Source: Microbacterium sp. Root166 | GTDB lineage: Bacteria; Actinomycetota; Actinomycetes; Actinomycetales; Microbacteriaceae | Assembly (NCBI RefSeq): GCF_001427145.1 | Contig: NZ_LMGL01000003.1 | Coordinates: 62,001 to 126,000 of the forward strand | Length of the DNA: 64,000 bases | Reading direction: 5' to 3' | Part shown: piece after piece, positions 58,132-64,000 of the stretch | Numbering within the stretch: position 1 is the first letter of the stretch | How the letters are laid out: each line of letters opens with the position of its first letter | Notes under the pieces: generated by a model | Database searches by the model: none | What the model saw: the letters and a program-made list of their open reading frames with translations, nothing else | What the model was told of the DNA's origin: nothing | Position numbers and translations under genes: made by a program

Positions 58132-59805
58132 ATGCCAGACGCCGGGGCTTCCCGCGCCCGTTACCGCCGCATCCTGCGCTTCGCCGCACGATACATCGCA
58201 CAGGCGTGGTGGTATGAGCTCTTCCTGCCCCGGATCGGACTGAGCCGCCTCGCTGCGCGCGGCCGGGCGGCACGGCTGCAGAACATCGCCCGCCGGTTCC
58301 ACACCCTGGCGGTGTCGCTGGGCGGCCTGATGATCAAGGTCGGCCAGTTCATGTCGTCGCGACTGGACGTGCTCCCGCCCGAGATCACCAAGGAGCTCGA
58401 GGGCCTCCAGGACGAGGTGCCGCCCGTTCGCTTCGCCGCCATCAGCGCGCTGGCGGAGGCCGAGCTCGGCGTCGCGCTGAGCCGGGCGTACTCGTTCGTC
58501 GACGAGGTGCCCGTGGCCGCGGCATCCCTCGGGCAGGCTCATCGCGCACGGCTCTCGGCCGACGACGCGGCGCAGGCCGGATTCACCGACGTCGTCGTCA
58601 AGGTGCAGCGGCCCGGCATCGACGAGATCGTGGCCGTGGACCTTGCGGCCCTTCGCAAGGTCGCGGGGTGGCTCAGCCGCGTTCGCATCGTCTCGGATCA
58701 CGTCGACCTGCCGGCGCTCATCGAGGAGTTCGCGCAGACGAGCCGCGAGGAGATCGACTACCTGCACGAGGCGGCGAACGCGGAGCGCTTCGCCGAGGGG
58801 TTCGCGGGCGATCCGCGCGTGAGCGTGCCCGAGATCGTCTGGGAGCGCACGACCCGCCGTGTGCTGACCCTGGCCGACGTCACGGCGATCAAGATCAACG
58901 ACGTCGAAGGGCTGCGAGCCGCCGGGATCGATCCCGCGGAGGTCGCCGCGCAGTTCGCGACGGTGATGTTCGACCAGCTCTTCCAGCACGGGTTCTTCCA
59001 CGCCGATCCGCACCCCGGCAACATCTTCGTCACCCCGACGCCCGGCGGCCCGCGGGCCTGGAAGTTCACGTTCATCGACTTCGGCATGATGGGCGAGGTT
59101 CCCGACCGGCTCCGCCGCGACCTGCAGCAGGTCGTGATCGCGGTCGCCTCGCGCAACGGCCGCCAGCTCGTCGACAGCATCCGCGACGTCGGCGTGCTGC
59201 TTCCCTCGGCCGACACCGCCGAGCTCGAACGGGCGATGACGGCGCTGTTCGCGCGGTTCGGCGGGATGGGGTTCGCCGAACTGCAGCGGGTGGATCCGCG
59301 CGAGTTCCAGGACTTCGCGACCGAGTTCGGCGACGTGGTGCGCTCGCTGCCCTTCCAGCTGCCCGAGAACTTCCTGCTCATCGTGCGCGCCGTGTCCCTC
59401 ACGTCGGGCATGTGCAGCTCGCTGGACCCGGAGTTCAACATCTGGGACGCCGTGGAGCCCTACGCGGGTCAGCTCGTGCGGGGCGAACGAGGCAACGTCG
59501 TGCAGGCGGCGCTCGCCGAGGCGGCATCGGTCGCCGTCATCGCAGCCCGGCTGCCGCGCCGGTTCGACGATCTCGCGACCCGGCTGGAGAACGGTCAGCT
59601 GGCGGTGGACACCCCGCGGCTGGATCAGCGGATCCGGCGCCTGGAGCGGGTCGCACGCCGGATCGTGTCGGCGATCATCTTTGCCGGGCTGCTCGTCGCA
59701 GGCGTGGTGCTGCGACCGGAGGAGCCGGTGTTCGGCACGGTGCTCATCGCGGCGTCGGCGGTGCCCCTGCTGCATGCGGTGTTCGCGGGGGTCGGCCGGC
59801 GCTAG
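58132..59805 (+). CDS. ABC1/UbiB-family atypical kinase
   Basis: 557 residues. Diagnostic motifs of the ABC1 family: KVGQF (KxGQ), the Ala-rich loop AAASLGQAHRA, VVKVQRPGI with the ATP-site Lys, EEIDYLHEAANAERF, HADPHPGNIF and DFGMMG (metal-binding Asp). Two C-terminal membrane helices (IIFAGLLVAGVVL; VLIAASAVPLLHAVF). Family members support quinone and lipid metabolism through ATPase activity. ATG 58132 with GGGGGGA is preferred over an in-frame ATG at 58084. Confidence 0.92.
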   Translation: MPDAGASRARYRRILRFAARYIAQAWWYELFLPRIGLSRLAARGRAARLQNIARRFHTLAVSLGGLMIKVGQFMSSRLDVLPPEITKELEGLQDEVPPVRFAAISALAEAELGVALSRAYSFVDEVPVAAASLGQAHRARLSADDAAQAGFTDVVVKVQRPGIDEIVAVDLAALRKVAGWLSRVRIVSDHVDLPALIEEFAQTSREEIDYLHEAANAERFAEGFAGDPRVSVPEIVWERTTRRVLTLADVTAIKINDVEGLRAAGIDPAEVAAQFATVMFDQLFQHGFFHADPHPGNIFVTPTPGGPRAWKFTFIDFGMMGEVPDRLRRDLQQVVIAVASRNGRQLVDSIRDVGVLLPSADTAELERAMTALFARFGGMGFAELQRVDPREFQDFATEFGDVVRSLPFQLPENFLLIVRAVSLTSGMCSSLDPEFNIWDAVEPYAGQLVRGERGNVVQAALAEAASVAVIAARLPRRFDDLATRLENGQLAVDTPRLDQRIRRLERVARRIVSAIIFAGLLVAGVVLRPEEPVFGTVLIAASAVPLLHAVFAGVGRR

Positions 59806-59811
59806 CGGCGA

Positions 59812-60384
59812 TCAGGGGCGATAGCGGTAGTGCTCCGACACGGTGTTGATCCATGTGACGAACTGGCGGGCCGCGGCATCCTGCCCCTGAGGCACCGTCG
59901 CCAGCCACACTTCGCCCGCGACCTCGACGACGAGGTAGGCCGTGTTCGGGTCGACGGCCCTCTTCAGCAGCCGCGGCGTGATCGGACCTGCCGTGCCGTG
60001 GAGGACCCGCGCCGTCGCGGGAGCAGCGAGCCGACCGCGTTTCAGCAGCTCCGCACCGGCGGCGTGGGATGCCGCTGCGCCGGCGACGGGGTGGCTGGAC
60101 GCACCGAAGTGGATCCACCGGCCGTCGACGACGATCCCTGCGAAGGCCTGCTCCTCGCCGCTGAACCGGGCCGCATCCGTCCACCGAGAGCCGTCCCACC
60201 ACCGCTGGCGGCCGCGGCCGTCGTCGTACCAGCCCGCCGCGGCGGGCGGGCCCGCGGCCGGGGCATCGACATGGAGCTCGACGTCGGGCTCGCGCAGGTC
60301 GATGTAGTGCGCAGTCCAGCGCGCGCCGTCCCACCACCGCTGCTTGCCGGTGCCGTCGTCGTACCAGCCTGGTTCCGCCGCCAT
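59812..60384 (-). CDS. Protein with two DUF2510 repeats
   Basis: 190 residues. Two tandem DUF2510 motifs (EPGWYDDGTGKQRWWDGARW at 4-23 and AGWYDDGRGRQRWWDGSRW at about 50-68) precede a soluble ~110-residue C-terminal domain (EEQAFAGIVVDGRWIHFG; WINTVSEHYRYRP). No membrane helix is seen. Function unknown. TACCCT lies 6 nt before the ATG on the complement. Confidence 0.82.
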   Translation of the reverse strand: MAAEPGWYDDGTGKQRWWDGARWTAHYIDLREPDVELHVDAPAAGPPAAAGWYDDGRGRQRWWDGSRWTDAARFSGEEQAFAGIVVDGRWIHFGASSHPVAGAAASHAAGAELLKRGRLAAPATARVLHGTAGPITPRLLKRAVDPNTAYLVVEVAGEVWLATVPQGQDAAARQFVTWINTVSEHYRYRP

Positions 60385-60445
60385 GGCTCGAGGGTAGCCC
60401 CGGCCGGCGCTAGCGTGGAGGTCCGGCGATCGAGGGGAGCGGCAG

Positions 60446-61366
60446 GTGTCCATCGACTCCTTCCCGATCCTGGGGATCGTCCTCGCCGTGCTCTCCGCGG
60501 CGCTGCTGACCGTCGGCAACTTCCTGCAGTCCCGAGGCGTCGCTGCCCGCACGGATGCCGGCTCGGGGGCGATCGGCGTCTCCCAGGGGCTCGGGCTCTT
60601 CCGCGAGGCGCAATGGCTGGCGGGCTCGGCGCTGTTCGGCCTCGCCATCCTGGTGCAGCTGGGGGCGCTCGCGTTCGCTCCGCTGATCGTCGTCCAGCCG
60701 GTCGGCGTGATCGCGCTGGTCTTCGCCTCACTGCTCACGGCGGTCGTGACCAGGACGAAGCCGAGCACGCGAGAAGTCACCTCGATCGCTGTCTGCGTCG
60801 TGGCGCTCACCGCGTTCGTGGCGGTCGCGGCATCCGTCAGCGACCAGACGACGATCACCGACGCACAGCTGATCGCCGTGCTCATCGTGCTGCTGGTCGT
60901 GCTCGCGCTCACCTTCGCCGCGCTCGTCGCGCTGCGGAAGCGTCGCGTGCCGCCCGTGATGTTCGTGGTGCTCGGCGGTCTGTTCGCGGGATTCGTCGCG
61001 ACGCTCGGCAAGACCGTCATCCTGCGCGTCCAGTCCGCGATCCTCATCGATGACTACACCCTCGACGACCGCAACCTCCTCACGATCGCGTGCGCAGTCG
61101 GCATCGCGGTCGCGGGTGCGCTGTCGATCTACTTCGTGCAGACGGCGCACACGGTCGCCAGTCCGCAGGTCGTCGTCGCGGGGCTCACGGTCGTCGACCC
61201 GTTCGTCGCCGTCATCCTCGGTATCACCGTGCTGAACGAGGCCGCCTCCGCCCCGCCGTGGAGCTTCGTCGCTTTCGCGGTCTTCGGCGCCGCGGCGATG
61301 TGGGGCGTCTGGTCGCTGGCGCGGCAGACCGCCGATGTCCCGGCCGGCGAGGGCGCGATCTCGTAG
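60446..61366 (+). CDS. DMT-superfamily transporter
   Basis: 306 residues with about nine to ten membrane helices. The start VSIDSFPILGIVLAVLSAALLTVGNFLQ leads into the first helix (ILGIVLAVLSAALLTVGNF), and LIVVQPVGVIALVFASLL and GLTVVDPFVAVILGITVLNE match the actinobacterial DMT/EamA-type family. The substrate is unknown. GTG 60446 has GGGGAG about 7 nt upstream; TAGCGT (60411-60416) may be the -10 box. Confidence 0.87.
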   Translation: MSIDSFPILGIVLAVLSAALLTVGNFLQSRGVAARTDAGSGAIGVSQGLGLFREAQWLAGSALFGLAILVQLGALAFAPLIVVQPVGVIALVFASLLTAVVTRTKPSTREVTSIAVCVVALTAFVAVAASVSDQTTITDAQLIAVLIVLLVVLALTFAALVALRKRRVPPVMFVVLGGLFAGFVATLGKTVILRVQSAILIDDYTLDDRNLLTIACAVGIAVAGALSIYFVQTAHTVASPQVVVAGLTVVDPFVAVILGITVLNEAASAPPWSFVAFAVFGAAAMWGVWSLARQTADVPAGEGAIS

Positions 61367-61389
61367 CCCGATCCCGGGCGGCAGACGAC

Positions 61390-61419
61390 GGATGCCGCGA
61401 CCCGGTGGCCGCGGCATCC
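61390..61419. terminator. Bidirectional terminator built from the GGATGCC word
   Basis: GGATGCCGC (61390-61398) and GCGGCATCC (61411-61419), loop 12 nt, lie between the convergent DMT transporter and msrA genes. Confidence 0.7.
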
Positions 61420-61431
61420 GCTCTTCGCGTC

Positions 61432-61986
61432 TTACGCGGTGGCGTCGGCGCGCTTGGGGAGCACCCAGCCCGCGCGCGGGAAGTGGCACGTGTAGCCGTT
61501 CGGGTACACGATCAGGTAGTCCTGGTGCTCGGGCTCTGCCTCCCAGAAGGGCGCCGCCGGCTCGATCGTGGTCACGGCCTTGCCGGGCCAGAGGCCGGAG
61601 GCGTCGACGTCGGCGATGGTGTCCCGGGCAACGCGCTCCTGCTCGGGCGAGAGCGGGAAGATGGCCGACCGGTAGCTCGAGCCGATGTCGTTGCCCTGCC
61701 GGTCGAGGGTCGACGGGTCGTGGATCTGGAAGAAGAACGCCAGGATGTCGCGGTACGTCGTCTCGGCCGGGTCGAAGACGATCTCGACCGCCTCGGCGTG
61801 GCCGGGGTGGTTGCGGTACGTCGCGTGGTCGTTGTCGCCGCCCGTGTAGCCCACGCGGGTGTCGACCACGCCGGGCTGGCGGCGGATGAGGTCTTCCATA
61901 CCCCAGAAGCAGCCGCCCGCGAGGACGGCGGTCTCGGTGCCGGGGGTCTGCGTGATCGCGCCGGTGTCGGTGGGTCCACTGGTCAT
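61432..61986 (-). CDS. msrA: Peptide methionine sulfoxide reductase MsrA
   Basis: 184 residues. Catalytic Cys26 in [10 protein letters not shown]. Other family motifs: [33 protein letters not shown] and [18 protein letters not shown]. It reduces methionine-S-sulfoxide in damaged proteins. GAGGAG lies about 7 nt before the ATG. Confidence 0.97.
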   Translation of the reverse strand: MTSGPTDTGAITQTPGTETAVLAGGCFWGMEDLIRRQPGVVDTRVGYTGGDNDHATYRNHPGHAEAVEIVFDPAETTYRDILAFFFQIHDPSTLDRQGNDIGSSYRSAIFPLSPEQERVARDTIADVDASGLWPGKAVTTIEPAAPFWEAEPEHQDYLIVYPNGYTCHFPRAGWVLPKRADATA

Positions 61987-62112
61987 GGGGATCTCCTCGT
62001 GAAGTTCGTTCGGTGCAGTATCTCAGGCGGCGGTGACGCCGTCTTGAGGGTCAACGCCGATCCGTCCCGGATTGGTCCCGGGAACCTGGAAGCGCGGTGT
62101 GAGTTTCGGCCC

Positions 62113-63075
62113 TCAGGCGTGAGCGGAATCGGGCGCGTTCGCGACGGCGAGGCGTGCGAGCGCGGAGAGGTCGTCGGCGCGCAGTCCCGGCCACCCGTGC
62201 AGCCGCGGCATCCATTCGGCCGGCAGCGCCGATGCGCCCCAGCTCGCGCCCGCGAGCGACCCGGCGATCGCGGCCACGGTATCGGTGTCGTTGCCGCCGC
62301 GGACCGCCCGCTCGAGGGCGACGGCGAGCGAGACCGCGCCGATCGTCGCGGCGAGCGCGCCCTGGAACGCCCGGACGATCCAGCCGTTGTCCTTCGCGAA
62401 GTCCCGCGGGTGCGCGCCCGGTTCGAGCGCTTCGTCGATCAGATCCGCCCAGCGTTCGCGGCGCTCGACCGGGAGCCAGGGCAGCTGGGCGCGGACATCG
62501 ACCGCACCGGTGAGGATCGCGTGACGGATCGCGAGGCACCACAGGGCGCAGGCGTCGGCGTTGTCCTGCTCCCAGTGGGTGAGGCGAGCCACGCGGCCGG
62601 CCGCTGCGGCGAGGTCGGCCGCGTCGCGCGTCAGGTAGCCGAGCGCGAGCGGTCCGGTGCGCATGAGCGAGCCGTTTCCGCCGCTGCGTCCGCTGCGGTC
62701 GTGCACCGCACGGGATGCCGCGACCGCGGCTTCCTCGGAGGCGTCGGCGTCGAGCATCCCGAGCACGGCGCGCGTCTGGCTGCCGACGTCCAGGGCGTCG
62801 CGCGCCCACTCCCGCCACTCCGCGACGATCCGCGCGAGAACTGCGGGGTCCTCGAAGGAGTCGCCGCGGCTGAGGGCCTGCAGGATCGGCACCGCCATGC
62901 TCGTGTCGTCGGTCCACTCGCCGACGGCGTGCCCGAAGTGCCCCCGCCCGAACTTCACCTCCGTGTCGTCGCTGAGCGACGGCCCGAACTCGTACTGCGA
63001 GCCGAGCGCGTCGCCGGCGGCCGACGCCACGACAGCGCCGACGGCGCGATCCAGCTGGACGGCAGTGAGGGTCAT
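62113..63075 (-). CDS. ADP-ribosylglycohydrolase family protein
   Basis: 320 residues, all-helical ADP-ribosylglycohydrolase fold. The two-metal site residues are seen in EWTDDTSM near the N-terminus and GGNDTDTVAAIAG near the C-terminus. NGSLMRTGPLAL is also typical. It removes ADP-ribose from proteins or small molecules. AAGGAG lies 5-6 nt before ATG 63075. No ADP-ribosyltransferase is adjacent, so the partner is unknown. Confidence 0.92.
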   Translation of the reverse strand: MTLTAVQLDRAVGAVVASAAGDALGSQYEFGPSLSDDTEVKFGRGHFGHAVGEWTDDTSMAVPILQALSRGDSFEDPAVLARIVAEWREWARDALDVGSQTRAVLGMLDADASEEAAVAASRAVHDRSGRSGGNGSLMRTGPLALGYLTRDAADLAAAAGRVARLTHWEQDNADACALWCLAIRHAILTGAVDVRAQLPWLPVERRERWADLIDEALEPGAHPRDFAKDNGWIVRAFQGALAATIGAVSLAVALERAVRGGNDTDTVAAIAGSLAGASWGASALPAEWMPRLHGWPGLRADDLSALARLAVANAPDSAHA

Positions 63076-63179
63076 ACGGCTCCTTCGACCGGGGTTCCGA
63101 GTCTCGCGGTTCGCCCGAGAGACGGCGATGCGCCGCGCCCGAGCCCTGAGGACTCGCGCGCGGCGCATCGGAGAAGCGA

Positions 63180-64000
63180 CTACATCAGGCCGGGGAAGGC
63201 CTCGTAGGTCGTGTCCGCCGGAAGCGGCTCCCAGAACATGACCTCGAACTGCACCTTCGAGCCGTCGGCGGGCAGGCGGTCGACGTACCCCGACTGGGCG
63301 CCGATGATGGCGCCTGCGCCGTTGCGCGCCACGACGACGACCTCGACGTACTCCTGATCGGTGTCGAACGTTCCGCTCACGGTGCCGCGGACGGTGGTGT
63401 AGTACTCGTCCGTCGTCGGGGTGATGCCCTCGACCGTGAACGTTCCGGTCTCGGATGCCGGCGACGACGTGGCGTCGATCGCCTCGGGGAGCAGGACCGA
63501 GAGCTCGGAGATCTCACCGGCGCCGACGTCAAGGAACGAACCCGTGACGGCGGTGGCACCCGACAGGAGGGTGCGGTACGTGCTCGACGTGTCGAGGATG
63601 GTGCCCTCGGCATCGAGCGCCTCGACGCTGATCTCGGCGAAATCGAAGATGTAGTCGGCGTTGGGGTTGTCGAGGATGATGACGTACCACCACGTGTCGC
63701 CGCCGGCCTCCGAACGGCCGAACGAGGCCTCGACGACCTCGAGGTCCTCGCGAGCGCCTGCGGGCTCGTCGTCGGCGTTGTCAGCCGGCGCGGAGTCGCT
63801 GCTCCCGCCGGTGCCGCCGATCTCGTCGACCGTGGCCTGGTCCCAGGCGGCCTGGCCCATCAGGCCGATCGAGACGAACGTCATGACGAGCGAGACGATC
63901 CAGCCGACGACCGAGACGATCACGGCCGCGATGCTGAAGCCCTTGCCGCCGTGCTTCTTGCTGATGAGCGCGATGAGGCCGACGATGAAGCCGGCGAGGA
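63180..64000 (-). CDS. Membrane-anchored DUF4190/DUF4352-like protein (5' end outside the window)
   Basis: At least 273 residues are present and the frame runs off the window edge, so the start is missing. The visible N-terminal part has two hydrophobic helices (LAGFIVGLIALIS; AAVIVSVVGWIVSLVMTFV) around a KKHGGKGFS loop, as in DUF4190-type tandem-helix modules. An acidic Ser/Gly linker and an outside beta-rich domain follow (EVVEASFGRS, WWYVIILDNPNADYIFDFAEI), which resembles DUF4352/FxLYD-type domains. Function unknown. Confidence 0.8.
   Translation of the reverse strand, partial: LAGFIVGLIALISKKHGGKGFSIAAVIVSVVGWIVSLVMTFVSIGLMGQAAWDQATVDEIGGTGGSSDSAPADNADDEPAGAREDLEVVEASFGRSEAGGDTWWYVIILDNPNADYIFDFAEISVEALDAEGTILDTSSTYRTLLSGATAVTGSFLDVGAGEISELSVLLPEAIDATSSPASETGTFTVEGITPTTDEYYTTVRGTVSGTFDTDQEYVEVVVVARNGAGAIIGAQSGYVDRLPADGSKVQFEVMFWEPLPADTTYEAFPGLM

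Noticed and set aside
1..64000. Mobile elements, prophage, CRISPR or defence island
   Set aside because: No transposase, integrase, terminase, cas gene or regularly spaced repeats were found, and composition is uniform.
1..64000. tRNA or rRNA genes
   Set aside because: Inspection of the intergenic stretches showed no cloverleaf-like sequence or rRNA similarity. A tRNAscan run would settle this.

Overview
The window is a stretch of chromosome from a high-GC actinobacterium, most likely Microbacterium or a close relative in the Microbacteriaceae. Reasons: very high GC at third codon positions, GTG/TTG starts, many genes that look leaderless (TAnnnT about 6 nt before the start codon), very frequent GGATGCC/GGCATCC words, and a typical actinobacterial gene set (DUF2510 proteins, a DinB2-like polymerase, the rplJ leader, ATPase-less sugar ABC cassettes). 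The genus call is inference. I see no phage, insertion sequence, CRISPR array, rRNA or tRNA. Almost everything is intact chromosomal coding sequence.

Layout. 1-4106: the end of a phenylacetyl-CoA epoxidase operon (paaA fragment, paaB, paaC, paaD, paaE) and a PaaG-like isomerase. 4426-12144: aromatic and carbonyl metabolism (ThDP-dependent decarboxylase-like enzyme, an IclR regulator divergent from a 3-hydroxybenzoate 4-monooxygenase-like flavoprotein with tandem operator-like boxes between them, a succinate-semialdehyde dehydrogenase-like ALDH) and an HTH_42 protein. 12245-14476: a DUF4349 lipoprotein and rplJ-rplL with an L10-type leader and a strong terminator. 14644-25939: two carbohydrate ABC import cassettes without ATPases, a LacI regulator fused to a DUF6807 domain, a Gfo/Idh/MocA oxidoreductase and a second LacI regulator with two visible operators. 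25943-30247: a DUF305/DUF3105 membrane pair, a Bcr/CflA exporter, a deazaflavin-type reductase and a PAP2 phosphatase.

30252-49492 is dominated by molybdenum cofactor (Moco) biology: a HerA-like ATPase, an FdhF/YdeP-type molybdoenzyme, mogA-moaE reading right, and moeB-moeA-moaC-mobA-DUF6457-moaD reading left. Then come an HTH-TOBE protein with modABC and, after an insert of sugar-type genes (Gfo/Idh, ThuA), two acetyltransferases and an SDR protein, moaA and fdhD. Together these supply molybdate uptake, every Moco step and the sulfurtransferase that matures formate-dehydrogenase-like enzymes. 49482-64000 is mixed housekeeping: Dps, NYN-domain protein, TrhO-like rhodanese, SulP transporter, GyrI-like protein, DinB2-like polymerase, cold-shock protein, PadR regulator, ABC1 kinase, DMT transporter, MsrA, ADP-ribosylglycohydrolase and a membrane protein cut by the window edge.

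The most interesting signals are: the LacI-DUF6807 fusion; two short upstream ORFs coupled by ATGA to a sugar permease and to moaA; an Ile at the steric gate of the DinB2-like polymerase; a protein-like stretch in frame with and upstream of the cold-shock gene; a 51-bp tandem duplication of the moaE/moaD junction; and a recurring design in which both stop codons of convergent genes lie inside one hairpin.
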